A stretch of DNA of 64,000 nt from assembly GCA_965656445.1 (NCBI GenBank), contig CBFHKO010000002.1, positions 124,001 through 188,000 of the forward strand, given 5' to 3'. The notes beneath the pieces were generated by a model, which worked only from the letters and a program-made list of their open reading frames with translations, ran no database searches and was not told the origin of the DNA. The stretch comes from JAHEJA01 sp965656445 (GTDB taxonomy: Bacteria; Pseudomonadota; Alphaproteobacteria; Rhodobacterales; Rhodobacteraceae). Made by a program: the position numbers and the translations under genes. Positions 9,428 through 18,341 of the stretch are shown here, one piece after another; the first letter of the stretch is position 1, and the number at the start of each line of letters is the position of its first letter.

Positions 9428-10195
9428 ATGCAAATTTCTGACAAAACGATAGCTATTGTCACAGGTGGGGCATCTGGATTGGGTGCCGCAACCAGTGCCG
9501 CATTGGCGGCCCAAGGCGCGAAAGTCATCCTGTTTGATATGAATGCGGAGATGGGCCAAGCTCATGCACACCACATTGGTGGACAGTTTCGTCAGGTCGA
9601 TGTCTCCGATGCCGCTGCAGTTAAAACTGCAGTAGATAGCGTTCAAAAAGAGCATGGCGCCCTGCATGTTTTGGTCAATTGCGCAGGCGTCGGCTGGGCA
9701 TCAAAAACGGTCACCAAGGGTGCGCCTCATGATCCTGAGATGTTTGCAAAACTCATTGGGATCAATTTGATTGGGTCTTTCTATTGTGCGAGTCATGCGG
9801 CCGCTGTCATGCTGGAAAATGATCTGATTGGCTCGGATGGGGAACGAGGCGTGATTATTAATACGGCTTCCGTTGCTGCCTATGAGGGACAAGTCGGACA
9901 AGTGGCTTATGCCGCGTCCAAAGGGGGCATCGTCGGGATGACCTTGCCAATGGCGCGAGACTTGGCACCTAAGGGCGTGCGTGTGTGTTCGATTGCACCA
10001 GGCCTTTTCCTAACGCCTCTGCTCGAAAGCCTACCTCAAGAGGTTCAAGACTCGTTGGGACAACAGGTCCCATTTCCCTCACGTTTGGGGGATCCAGCTG
10101 AGTTCGGCAAACTGGCCTGCCATATTGTGGACAATGCTATGTTAAACGGTGAAGTGATCCGTCTGGATGGGGCCATTCGTATGGCGCCGAGGTGA
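9428..10195 (+). CDS. short-chain dehydrogenase, 3-hydroxyacyl-CoA dehydrogenase type
   Basis: A 255-residue classical SDR resembling type-2 3-hydroxyacyl-CoA dehydrogenase (HSD17B10). The NAD-binding motif TGGASGLGAA lies near residues 12-21, the NAG-type motif (NCAGVG) near 80, the catalytic Ser in NTASVAA and the YAASK pair near 160. It probably oxidises the 3-hydroxyl of short or branched acyl-CoAs with NAD. GGGAGA sits upstream of the ATG at 9428. Its stop abuts the stop of the convergent next gene with no spacer. Confidence 0.85.
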   Translation: MQISDKTIAIVTGGASGLGAATSAALAAQGAKVILFDMNAEMGQAHAHHIGGQFRQVDVSDAAAVKTAVDSVQKEHGALHVLVNCAGVGWASKTVTKGAPHDPEMFAKLIGINLIGSFYCASHAAAVMLENDLIGSDGERGVIINTASVAAYEGQVGQVAYAASKGGIVGMTLPMARDLAPKGVRVCSIAPGLFLTPLLESLPQEVQDSLGQQVPFPSRLGDPAEFGKLACHIVDNAMLNGEVIRLDGAIRMAPR

Positions 10196-10966
10196 TTATC
10201 GCGCGCGTATAATCTGAAAAATTGCCGAGGCCGCCCATCCACAAAACCCAGCCACAACCAGAGATAGAAGCGCATAGATCAAGGGTGTTTGGCGGGAGAG
10301 GTTATATAGAAACCTTTCAAGGCCCACTTTGCGCACATCAAGCATCGTGTTGTATTCGCTGATGACCTTTTGATCACGGGTCAAGAATACGCGCGTTTCA
10401 TAATCGCCTTCAACAAGGTTCGCAGGCAGGTCGATCGCGGTATGAAACAAGGTGCTGTCTTTGAGCGTCACTCTATTGGGAAGCAGGGCATATAGTCCGT
10501 TGTTTTTGTTTATTCTGATCAACGCATCGGTGAAATTTTGGCTATCGCTCACGGTTTGCGGCGCACCCACAGATCGGATGGCCCGTGGGATCGAGATTTT
10601 ATAGCGCAAATCTTCAATGTCACTAATTGCGTCGCTCCATGGACCCGTTGTTGCCACGGCATAAAAGCTGGGCGCTTCGTCCACTTCGACCGTGTCGGTA
10701 TTGATCCAAATCCCGAATTTCTTGGCTTTGCGTCGGACTTGAACAGGTTGCTTGGGGCCCGAGATAGTGACCAAGACATGCAAGGGATTATCTGGAATGG
10801 CGATTTCACGTTTTACGGCGCCAAAAATAATGATCTGAGAGCCATTGAAATTCGTTGTGATCGATACTTGATCATGGCTCATGCTCAGAACAATATCTTC
10901 TTGGGCAAGAGCCTTGCTCGCTCCAATTACAAGAGCAAAAACAAAGATAAGACGAGAGAGGCTCAT
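10196..10966 (-). CDS. TIGR02186-family transmembrane protein
   Basis: A 256-residue protein with an N-terminal signal sequence ending ALAQ (about residue 22), a mostly beta-type periplasmic body of about 200 residues and one C-terminal membrane helix (about 230-252). It matches the conserved alphaproteobacterial family known only as TIGR02186, function unknown. It is directly downstream of, and overlaps by one base, a TauE/SafE permease. That pairing recurs in this bacterial group, so the two probably work together at the inner membrane, perhaps in sulfur-anion export. Confidence 0.8.
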   Translation of the reverse strand: MSLSRLIFVFALVIGASKALAQEDIVLSMSHDQVSITTNFNGSQIIIFGAVKREIAIPDNPLHVLVTISGPKQPVQVRRKAKKFGIWINTDTVEVDEAPSFYAVATTGPWSDAISDIEDLRYKISIPRAIRSVGAPQTVSDSQNFTDALIRINKNNGLYALLPNRVTLKDSTLFHTAIDLPANLVEGDYETRVFLTRDQKVISEYNTMLDVRKVGLERFLYNLSRQTPLIYALLSLVVAGFCGWAASAIFQIIRAR

Positions 10967-11877
10967 TAAGACGCCCCCAAGGAAAAGAGCTCGCTTGGTT
11001 CTATCAAAAGATCAAGCGCGATGCGGAAGCAGACAATGAGAACCATCAGTGACAACAAAACACGAAGCTGCTCAGAGCGGAGCTTCATCGCGAGTTGTGT
11101 TCCAAATTGAGCCCCAATTACCCCCCCGATCAACAGTAAGAGCGCCAAAACAATATCGACGGTGAAATTCGTCGTTGCGTGTAAAATGGTCGAAAAGCCA
11201 GCGACAAATATGATCTGAAAAAGCGATGTCCCAACAACCACTTTGGTGGGCATGCCGAGGATATAAATCATGGCAGGAACCATAATAAATCCACCGCCAA
11301 CACCCATGATCGCCGACAATATCCCAACAACCAATCCGACTAAAAGAACAGGAATAGCCGAAATATAAAGCCCCGATGTACGGAACCGCATTTTCAAGGG
11401 CATAGAGTGGACCCAACCGCGTTGCCGACGAGGTGCAGGTCTATATGTTTTTGACCGAGAGCGATGCCATGCACGGATGCTTTCTACGAACATCAATCCG
11501 CCGATAACCCCAAGGAAGAGGACATAGCACAGTCGTACGAACAAATCGACTTGGCCTAAACTTTTCAAGTAGTTGAACAGCATGACGCCCAAGGCAACAC
11601 CGACCAAGCCGCCCACCAACAAGACCATGCCCATTTTGAAGTCGACAGTCCGGCGGCGCACATGGGCCAAAACTCCAGAAACGGATGAGGCAACAATCTG
11701 TGCCGCCTGTGTCGCAACGGCGACGGCAGGAGGGATGCCCAAAAAGAACAAGATTGGCGTGAGCAAAAAGCCACCGCCGACCCCAAACATACCGGACAAA
11801 ATACCCACAATTCCACCAGCACCCAAAAGCAAATAGGCGTTCACGGATACTTCGGCGATGGGTAGGTAGATCGTCAT
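10966..11877 (-). CDS. TauE/SafE-family sulfite/sulfonate exporter
   Basis: A 303-residue polytopic membrane protein with two halves, each beginning with a Gly-rich helix (GILSGMFGVGGGFLLTP near the start, GILSAIMGVGGGFIMVP in the middle), the signature of the TauE/SafE family. These permeases are linked to export of sulfite, sulfoacetate or related anions; the substrate here is unknown. The start chosen is ATG 11877, with TTAGGAG a proper distance upstream; the GTG six bases earlier overlaps that site. It is followed at once by the TIGR02186 gene. Confidence 0.85.
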   Translation of the reverse strand: MTIYLPIAEVSVNAYLLLGAGGIVGILSGMFGVGGGFLLTPILFFLGIPPAVAVATQAAQIVASSVSGVLAHVRRRTVDFKMGMVLLVGGLVGVALGVMLFNYLKSLGQVDLFVRLCYVLFLGVIGGLMFVESIRAWHRSRSKTYRPAPRRQRGWVHSMPLKMRFRTSGLYISAIPVLLVGLVVGILSAIMGVGGGFIMVPAMIYILGMPTKVVVGTSLFQIIFVAGFSTILHATTNFTVDIVLALLLLIGGVIGAQFGTQLAMKLRSEQLRVLLSLMVLIVCFRIALDLLIEPSELFSLGAS

Positions 11878-11963
11878 AAACACTCCTAACGCCGATCTAT
11901 CGCAAAAAGCAAGCCAGAGGGCTGAATTTGCCGTATGTGCTTATATTTTCCCCGAAACTGGAC

Positions 11964-12938
11964 CTATCGTTCTTTGACGTAGGGTTCACCGCCAGCGCGT
12001 GGTGGGATGGCCTTGCCGACAAACCCCGCCAGAATGACAACAGTGAGAATATAGGGCAGGGCATCGAGGAGCTGAACCTGAACTTCAAAGCCGAGATATT
12101 TTTCGATCAGATCAGGGCGCAGCGCGATGGCTTGCAAAAAGCCGAACAAGAGACAGGAATAGAGCGCATACCATGGACGCCATTTCGCAAATATCAGAGC
12201 CGCAAGCGCTATATAGCCGCGACCCGCTGTCATGTCTTTGACAAATCCAGCTTGCAATCCCGTGGCCATATAGGCCCCTGCAATGCCGCACAGCACGCCA
12301 CAGATCATAACAGCAGCAAAGCGCAATCCAACGACGCTCACCCCAGCTGTGTCAACAGCTTCTGGCGCCTCACCAACTGCGCGAAGTCGTAGGCCAAAGC
12401 GTGTCCGATAGAGAACCCACCATGTGAGGGGAACCATCAACAAGGACACATAGACAAGGATAGAATGCCCCGAAATCAAATCGCGATATATTGGGCCTAG
12501 GACGGGAACTGCGCCAAGGGTTTCAGCAAAAGGAAGCGTTATTTCCGTAAAGCGGCCACCGCCAAAGAGAGAGGGGGTGCGTCCCCCTTGTTTGAACCAG
12601 CTCTGCGCAATCAACACAGTCATGCCCGCAGCAAGGAAATTGATGGCAACACCAGAAATCAACTGATTACCGCGAAAGGTGATCGAGGCCAATCCATGCA
12701 GCAAAGACAGCGCGAGTGACGCGGCGATCCCTGCCAGTAGTCCTAACCAAACCGACCCTGTAACAGCGGCCAAAGCGGCCGAGAAAAACGCAGCCGCCAA
12801 CATTTTGCCTTCGAGACCGATGTCAAAAATACCTGCACGTTCAGAAAACAAACCTGCAAGGCAAGCCAATAGCAACGGAGTTGCGAGGCGGAGCGTTGAA
12901 TCAGAGACAGTGATCAAGTCAGAAAGAAGCTCAAACAT
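11964..12938 (-). CDS. nucleoside-type ABC transporter permease 2
   Basis: A 324-residue inner-membrane permease of the branched-chain amino acid/BMP superfamily. It resembles the second permease (NupQ/YufQ type) of purine-nucleoside importers. It has about nine hydrophobic segments and the conserved ERAGIFDIGLEGKML stretch near residue 32. ATG 12938 has GGAGAG upstream and lies one base after the stop of permease 1. It is the last gene of the four-gene importer operon, read bmp-ATPase-permease-permease. Confidence 0.88.
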   Translation of the reverse strand: MFELLSDLITVSDSTLRLATPLLLACLAGLFSERAGIFDIGLEGKMLAAAFFSAALAAVTGSVWLGLLAGIAASLALSLLHGLASITFRGNQLISGVAINFLAAGMTVLIAQSWFKQGGRTPSLFGGGRFTEITLPFAETLGAVPVLGPIYRDLISGHSILVYVSLLMVPLTWWVLYRTRFGLRLRAVGEAPEAVDTAGVSVVGLRFAAVMICGVLCGIAGAYMATGLQAGFVKDMTAGRGYIALAALIFAKWRPWYALYSCLLFGFLQAIALRPDLIEKYLGFEVQVQLLDALPYILTVVILAGFVGKAIPPRAGGEPYVKER

Positions 12939-12939
12939 C

Positions 12940-14031
12940 TTAGCTCTCCTTCCGTAGGGCAAGGAATATGCGTTCGAGTGGCATGCGGACCATGTTGTCC
13001 AATGCGCCCGTGAACATGATGACCAAAGCCTGAATTACCACAATCAATTCACGTGGAATATTCGTCCACAAGGCAAGCTCGGCGCCGCCTTGGTACAAAA
13101 AGCCAAAGAGGATAGAGGCCAATATAACGCCCAACGGATGGCTTCGCCCCATGAGAGCCACAGCGATGCCGATAAATCCGGCCCCTTCGGTCGAATTCAA
13201 AATCAACCGCTCACTTTCGCCAAGTGTCACGTTGATCGCCATCATCCCAGCAAGCCCACCGGAAATGAGCATCGCGATAACTGTGATCTTAACTGGGTTA
13301 ATCCCCGCATATTTCGCGGCACTGTCCGAATGGCCAAAGGCGCGGATTTCGTAGCCCAACTTGGTGCGCCAAATCAAAAGCCAAACGGCAAAGGCCGCTA
13401 AGAGCGCAACGAGCAAGCTCACGTTCGCAGGTGCTGCTTTGGAAAAGCTAATGCCAAGTGGGGCCAGTAAGTCATGCAACGTTGGCAAATGAGTGGCTTC
13501 GGGGAAGCTAGCTGTTGCTGGGTCCATTGATCCCTCGGGGATCAAAATGTTCACCAGCAAATAATTGAGCAGAGCTGCCGCGATAAAGTTGAACATGATC
13601 GTCGTGATTACGATATGGCTGCCTCTTTTGGCCTGAAGGATGGCTGGAATATAAGCCCAAGCCGCCCCGAAAATAGCCGCTCCGAGGGTGCAAAAAATCA
13701 AAGCCAAGGACCAATGTGGCCAAGGAATATAAAGCGCGACAAGGGCCACACCTAATCCACCAATCATCGCTTGGCCTTCGCCCCCGATGTTGAACATGCG
13801 GGCATGAAAGGCAACGGCAACCGCAAGGCCCGTGAACATAAAGTTGGTTGCATAATAGAGCGTGTAACCCCAGCCATAGGTGGATCCAAGCGATCCTTTG
13901 ATCATCATGTTGACGGCGGCTATGGGGTCCTCGCCGATACCGAGGATCACCAAGGCGGATAAGGCGGCGGCAAGGATTAACGAAATGAGAGGGATTAGGA
14001 CAACATCAGCCCATTGCGGCATCTTTTGCAT
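12940..14031 (-). CDS. nucleoside-type ABC transporter permease 1
   Basis: A 363-residue permease of the NupP/YufP type. It contains the family stretch FNIGGEGQAMIGGLG near residue 85 and about nine or ten membrane helices. Its ATG shares one base with the stop of the ATPase gene, so translation is coupled. With the second permease it forms the membrane channel for a nucleoside or purine-like ligand delivered by the BMP lipoprotein-type binding protein. Confidence 0.88.
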   Translation of the reverse strand: MQKMPQWADVVLIPLISLILAAALSALVILGIGEDPIAAVNMMIKGSLGSTYGWGYTLYYATNFMFTGLAVAVAFHARMFNIGGEGQAMIGGLGVALVALYIPWPHWSLALIFCTLGAAIFGAAWAYIPAILQAKRGSHIVITTIMFNFIAAALLNYLLVNILIPEGSMDPATASFPEATHLPTLHDLLAPLGISFSKAAPANVSLLVALLAAFAVWLLIWRTKLGYEIRAFGHSDSAAKYAGINPVKITVIAMLISGGLAGMMAINVTLGESERLILNSTEGAGFIGIAVALMGRSHPLGVILASILFGFLYQGGAELALWTNIPRELIVVIQALVIMFTGALDNMVRMPLERIFLALRKES

Positions 14032-15593
14032 TATGCGACCTCGTTATTCACGCCAGCCATCAAGAGGCCTAGTTCGGTTTCATTGGTGTTCTGAGGCAAC
14101 CGCTCACCCATAATTTGACCGTCAAACATCACAGCGATGCGATCTGAAAGAGATATGATTTCATCCAATTCCACGGAGACCAACAAGATTGCTTTGCCTT
14201 GATCCCGAAGGGCAATGATTTGTTGGTGGATGAATTCAATCGCTCCAATATCAACACCGCGCGTGGGTTGACCAATTAGCAAAATATCCGGATTACGTTC
14301 AATTTCACGTGCAAGGACGATTTTCTGTTGGTTGCCGCCTGAAAAATTCTTGGCCGCGAGTTTCGGGTTTGGGGGCCTGACGTCAAATCGCTGCATTTTG
14401 TCGTTGGCGTCTTGTCGTATAGCCTTGTTGTTCATGAACAGGCCCGATTGAAAGCGTGGATCATGATGATAGCCAAAGGCGACGTTTTCCCAAGCCGCAT
14501 AATCCATGATCAAGCCTTCGTGTTGGCGATCTTCGGGAACATGGGCGATGCCACGCGCCCGACGTGATTTGCCGTCTGAATGACGTCCCGATAAATCAAT
14601 GTCCTGACCGTTCACACGAATGGTCCCGCTGCCCTGAGCATAGCCGCCCAAAACCTCAAGCAACTCGGATTGACCATTTCCCGCGACACCCGCGATGCCG
14701 AGGACTTCGCCTGCACGTACAGTAAGGTTGATTCCCTTGAGACGCTCAACGCCGACTTCGTCTGTAACGCGAAGGTTTTCTACTTCTAATACAGGCGCGC
14801 CGGGTTGCGCAGGGGCTTTGTCCACACGCAACAACACTTTGCGACCGACCATCAATTCGGCCAAATGTTCGGGGCTTGTTTCCGAGGTTTTGACCGTCGC
14901 CGTCATTTCACCGCGGCGCATGACAGACACTGTGTCCGTGATATCCATAATTTCACGGAGTTTATGTGTGATGAGGACAATTGTTTTACCTTCTTCGCGA
15001 AGGCGACCCAGAATTCGGAACAGCTGATCCGCCTCAGACGGGGTCAAGACGCCCGTCGGTTCATCCAAAATCAAGATATCAGCTTGACGATAGAGAGCCT
15101 TGAGAATTTCAACACGCTGTTGGTGTCCAACAGAGAGGTCTTCGATCAAGGCGTCTGGATCGACGTTTAATTCGTATTCTTTGGCCAGTTGGGTCAAGGT
15201 CTTGCGCGCTTTGGCGAGCGATGGGCGCAGCATTCGACCGTCTTCGGCCCCGAGGATAATGTTTTCCAAAACGGTAAAGTTTTGCACGAGCTTAAAGTGT
15301 TGGAACACCATTCCGATGCCCGCAGCAATCGCCGCTTGGCTGTCTGGAATATGCGTTTTCTTTCCACCTATTAGAATGTCACCTTTGTCGGCTTTGTAAA
15401 AACCATACAAAATAGACATCAATGTCGATTTTCCCGCCCCGTTTTCACCGATAATGCCGTGAATCGTTCCTGGCATCACACGAATTGAAATGTCCTTGTT
15501 CGCTTGAACAGGACCAAAGGCCTTGGAAATATCGACCAACTCAATGGCTGGGGCGGCAGTTTCCTGCCGCCCCGGTACGTCAATCGTTGCCAT
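14031..15593 (-). CDS. nucleoside-type ABC transporter, duplicated ATPase
   Basis: A 520-residue ATPase with two fused nucleotide-binding domains, as in NupO/YufO and sugar importers. Domain 1 has Walker A GENGAGKST near residue 52, signature LSVGHQQR and Walker B ILILDEPTGVLTP. Domain 2 has a degenerate Walker A (GVAGNGQSEL), signature FSGGNQQK and a Walker B ending IGQPTRGVD in place of the usual LDEPT. One active and one degenerate site is normal for this family. It lies five bases after the binding-protein gene. Confidence 0.9.
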   Translation of the reverse strand: MATIDVPGRQETAAPAIELVDISKAFGPVQANKDISIRVMPGTIHGIIGENGAGKSTLMSILYGFYKADKGDILIGGKKTHIPDSQAAIAAGIGMVFQHFKLVQNFTVLENIILGAEDGRMLRPSLAKARKTLTQLAKEYELNVDPDALIEDLSVGHQQRVEILKALYRQADILILDEPTGVLTPSEADQLFRILGRLREEGKTIVLITHKLREIMDITDTVSVMRRGEMTATVKTSETSPEHLAELMVGRKVLLRVDKAPAQPGAPVLEVENLRVTDEVGVERLKGINLTVRAGEVLGIAGVAGNGQSELLEVLGGYAQGSGTIRVNGQDIDLSGRHSDGKSRRARGIAHVPEDRQHEGLIMDYAAWENVAFGYHHDPRFQSGLFMNNKAIRQDANDKMQRFDVRPPNPKLAAKNFSGGNQQKIVLAREIERNPDILLIGQPTRGVDIGAIEFIHQQIIALRDQGKAILLVSVELDEIISLSDRIAVMFDGQIMGERLPQNTNETELGLLMAGVNNEVA

Positions 15594-15598
15594 CTGTC

Positions 15599-16588
15599 TT
15601 ATTCAACAGGGCAAGCGTTGTCTGACATGTAGTCATGGACAGCCAACTCACCGCTACCGATTTTCGCGGCAGCTGCGTCAACTGCGGCTTGCATGTCAGC
15701 AGAAACCAATGCGGCATTGTGCTCGTCCATTGCGTAGCCAACACCACCGTTAGAGAGCCCCATAACATTAAAGCCAGTTTCCAAATCTGCACCAGCTGTC
15801 ATCGCATCATAAACAGCGTTATCAACGCGCTTCATCATCGATGTCAAAACTTTGCCAGAGTGCATGTAGTTTTGGTTGCTATCCACACCGATGGACAAGA
15901 TACCTTCGTCCGCCGCAGTTTGTAGGATACCAACGCCCGTGCCACCAGCAGCGGCATAAACAACGTCTGCACCCTGTGCGATTTGCGCTTTGGTCAACTC
16001 AGAGCCTTTGACTGGGTCATTCCACGCAGCAGGTGTTGTACCTGTCATGTTCTGGATAACTGTTGCATCAGGGTTAACAGATTTAACACCTTGGACATAA
16101 CCACAAGCGAATTTACGGATCAATGGAATGTCCATGCCGCCGATAAAGCCAACTGTGCCTGATTTAGACGCTTGCGCCGCCATCATACCAACAAGGTATG
16201 ATCCTTCGTGTTCGTTGAACACAACGGAACGGACGTTTGGCGCATCAACGACCATGTCAATGATTGCGAATTTTGTGTCTGGGTAGTCTTTTGCAACGCC
16301 TTCAAGCGCGGAAGCAAAAGCAAAGCCAGCCATAATGATTGGGTTTGAACCCGCTTCTGCGAAACGACGCAATGCTTGCTCACGCTGAGCTTCGGATTGA
16401 AGTTCGATTTCGCGGAACGAATTGCCAGTTTCATCGGCCCAACGCTGCGCGCCAGTGAAGGCCATTTCGTTGAAGGATTTGTCGAATTTTCCGCCCAAGT
16501 CGAAAATAAGAGCAGGCTCAGCCAAAGCGGCACCAGCTGTCATTGCAACAGCGGCGGTCGCGCTTAGAAATTTCTGCATTAAAGTCAT
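15599..16588 (-). CDS. BMP-family substrate-binding protein
   Basis: A 329-residue periplasmic binding protein of the basic membrane protein (PnrA/BMP) family, which binds purine nucleosides in characterised members. The signal peptide ends at AALA (about residue 22) and there is no lipobox. The mature start (PALIFDLGGKFDKSFNEMAF) is typical. ATG 16588 is chosen because GGGAGA lies 5-6 bases upstream; the frame is open further but without a ribosome-binding site. It is first in the importer operon and is preceded by a leader that can form a long stem. Confidence 0.9.
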   Translation of the reverse strand: MTLMQKFLSATAAVAMTAGAALAEPALIFDLGGKFDKSFNEMAFTGAQRWADETGNSFREIELQSEAQREQALRRFAEAGSNPIIMAGFAFASALEGVAKDYPDTKFAIIDMVVDAPNVRSVVFNEHEGSYLVGMMAAQASKSGTVGFIGGMDIPLIRKFACGYVQGVKSVNPDATVIQNMTGTTPAAWNDPVKGSELTKAQIAQGADVVYAAAGGTGVGILQTAADEGILSIGVDSNQNYMHSGKVLTSMMKRVDNAVYDAMTAGADLETGFNVMGLSNGGVGYAMDEHNAALVSADMQAAVDAAAAKIGSGELAVHDYMSDNACPVE

Positions 16589-16603
16589 GGAAGTCTCCCA
16601 GTT

Positions 16604-16694
16604 ATTGTAGCGGGTCACAAAGGCAGCTGGACCCAAAAGCGATCAGATGTCGATCATTCTGTATTTAGGCTTAGACTCGCTACAATGGTCAACC
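16604..16694 (-). promoter_or_regulatory. candidate structured 5' leader (riboswitch-like) of the BMP importer
   Basis: In the minus-strand transcript a 13-base arm at 16686-16674 (ATTGTAGCGAGTC) can pair with 16616-16604 (GACCCGCTACAAT), with one mismatch. This stem closes a 57-nt domain. Inside, CCTAAA (16669-16664) can pair with TTTGGG, with one G-U, and TGATC/GATCG can form a hairpin. A competing pair GGGTC/GACCC would break the closing stem. The 3' arm ends about 15 nt before the start codon, close to GGGAGA. Known riboswitch classes were not recognised. Confidence 0.5.
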
Positions 16695-16700
16695 GCTTTT

Positions 16701-16729
16701 TGTATAAAACTCGGCACTTGCATTGAAAA
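16701..16729 (-). promoter_or_regulatory. putative promoter of the BMP importer operon
   Basis: Minus-strand TTTTCA (16729-16724), 17-bp spacer, TATACA (16706-16701). Transcription would begin near 16694 and include both arms of the leader stem. A second possible -35 (TTGACC at 16692-16687) would start inside the structure and is less consistent with it. Confidence 0.4.
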
Positions 16730-16740
16730 ATTAGGGGAAT

Positions 16741-17157
16741 TCAGGAAAAATTCTTTTTCAAAATCAGTGCAGTTTCCGTTTGGCCATTCCTATGTCTATA
16801 GTAATTCGCCCGTTGGCCAACTTTGGTATATTCCAGAGCTTGGTAAAGCGCATAAGCCGCTATGTTCGATTCGCCGACTTCTAGGAAAACACAGCTGGCG
16901 CCACGTGTTTGAGCGCTCTGTTCAAATAGTTGCAAGAGGCGCGTACCCAGGCCTTGTCGCCGTTGAGGGGTAGGCACGACGAGCATCAATAATTCAGCTT
17001 CATCAAAGAGGGTCGATCCAATGGCAAAGCCGCCGCTTGCCTCGATTAGGATCGTCTTTTCATCCTTGATCAGGGCCTCATATTCCTCCGCCGTCCATGA
17101 CCGCATGGGCAAACCAGAGGATGCGTGAAGCGCGGCGAGATGCTCCGCTTGGGTCAT
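16741..17157 (-). CDS. rimI: GNAT acetyltransferase, RimI-like
   Basis: A 138-residue GNAT-fold acetyltransferase. The acetyl-CoA loop is visible as PTPQRRQGLGTRLLQLFE (about 80-97), followed by CVFLEVGESNIAAYALYQ, typical of RimI. It overlaps tsaB by four bases (ATGA), the standard tsaB-rimI arrangement. RimI acetylates the N-terminal Ala of ribosomal protein S18 in enterobacteria; whether that is the target here is unproven. It is third in the nfuA-tsaB-rimI unit. Confidence 0.85.
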   Translation of the reverse strand: MTQAEHLAALHASSGLPMRSWTAEEYEALIKDEKTILIEASGGFAIGSTLFDEAELLMLVVPTPQRRQGLGTRLLQLFEQSAQTRGASCVFLEVGESNIAAYALYQALEYTKVGQRANYYRHRNGQTETALILKKNFS

Positions 17158-17735
17158 GAGAGGTGAATAACGGGGGCATCCCGTGAGGGCGCTGCATCGG
17201 CCGGTTTGATATAGAGGGGGGTAGGTGGTGCTATTGCCGCCGCCGTCTCAGCGATGATGGCTATGGTCTCGATTAACGCGTCTATCGGGGCCAATGGGAT
17301 ATGCGCACCCGTCGCAGCGGTCATGATCGGATTACTTGTGGTCCCGTCTGATAAAAAGCTTTGAACATAAGCCATATCGCGTGGGGCTGCGATTTCAACG
17401 GATACAGGTCTTGCATGAGGATGCGCTGTTGCTTCAAAATTGGACACGCCGATTGCAGGAATGCCGAGGGCAAGGGCCAGACCGCGGGCCGCAGACACAG
17501 AAATTCGGATCCCAGTAAAATTTCCGGGCCCAATACCGACGCCAATACGGTTTAGATCACTGTAAGCAAGGTCATGGCATTTCAAGAGATCATCAATCAG
17601 GGGAAACAAGGCTTCAGCTTGTCCTTTGGCCATTGGTTCGATGGCTTTCCCAATGATTTGACCATCACAAAGCAAAGCGGCCGCAACATGCGCGGCCGAT
17701 GTGTCAAAAGCAAGTGTCCAGTGGTTAGACGGCAA
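17154..17735 (-). CDS. tsaB: tRNA threonylcarbamoyladenosine biosynthesis protein TsaB
   Basis: A 193-residue member of the actin-like ATPase family, partner of TsaD in making t6A at position 37 of ANN-decoding tRNAs. The N-terminal strand (TLAFDTSAAHVAAALL) and the conserved VGIGPGNFTGIRISVSAARGLALA region (about 63-86) mark TsaB; the metal-site residues of TsaD are absent, as expected. It overlaps nfuA by 11 bases and rimI by four. Confidence 0.9.
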   Translation of the reverse strand: MPSNHWTLAFDTSAAHVAAALLCDGQIIGKAIEPMAKGQAEALFPLIDDLLKCHDLAYSDLNRIGVGIGPGNFTGIRISVSAARGLALALGIPAIGVSNFEATAHPHARPVSVEIAAPRDMAYVQSFLSDGTTSNPIMTAATGAHIPLAPIDALIETIAIIAETAAAIAPPTPLYIKPADAAPSRDAPVIHLS

Positions 17736-18285
17736 CAGGGCGTACCTCTGTGACCTCCGGAATGTAGTGGCGAAGCAGGTTCTCGATGCCCATTTTCAAC
17801 GTCATCGTTGAGGAGGGACATCCAGCGCAGGCGCCTTTCATCTGAAGATAAACGACACCACGTTCAAAGCCGTGGAATGTGATGTCACCACCGTCTTGGG
17901 CGACGGCAGGGCGTACACGGCTATCAAGAAGCTCTTTGATCTGACCGACAACTTCGGCATCTTCGCCGCTATGATTTGATTCATGCTCGGCTGCGCCATC
18001 ACCCGTCATCACAGGTTGACCAGATTGGAAATGTTCCATGATAGCGCCCAAGAGCGAAGGTTTAATATGATCCCAATCGGTTGCCTCGTCCTTAGTGATC
18101 GTCACAAAGTCACGTCCCAAAAAGACCGCAGACACGCCCTCAACCGCAAAAATCCGCGTCGCCAAAGGAGACACATCGCAGCCCTCAGCCGTCGGGAAAT
18201 CCGCTGTTCCCGTTTCCAAAACGGTTTGACCCGGTAGGAATTTCAAAGTTGCGGGGTTCGGAGTAGATTCGGTTTGGATAAACAT
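17725..18285 (-). CDS. nfuA: NfuA-type Fe-S carrier
   Basis: A 186-residue Fe-S scaffold/carrier. The N-terminal Nfu_N-like domain (MFIQTESTPNPATLKFLPG) is followed by a C-terminal NifU domain with the cluster-binding CAGCPSSTMTLKMG (CxxC near residues 155-158). It transfers clusters to client apoproteins. AGAGGTG precedes the ATG. The upstream region carries an Irr/ICE-like palindrome next to a TTGACT -35, so iron-status control is likely. It is first of the nfuA-tsaB-rimI unit. Confidence 0.92.
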   Translation of the reverse strand: MFIQTESTPNPATLKFLPGQTVLETGTADFPTAEGCDVSPLATRIFAVEGVSAVFLGRDFVTITKDEATDWDHIKPSLLGAIMEHFQSGQPVMTGDGAAEHESNHSGEDAEVVGQIKELLDSRVRPAVAQDGGDITFHGFERGVVYLQMKGACAGCPSSTMTLKMGIENLLRHYIPEVTEVRPVAV

Positions 18286-18341
18286 GATGTGACACCTCTC
18301 GTTCCCACATGATATGCTATTCTTAATCGATCAAGTCAAGC

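Noticed and set aside
14031..15593. Altered second Walker B/degenerate ATP site as a mutation
   Set aside because: A degenerate second site is normal in duplicated ATPases of this importer family.
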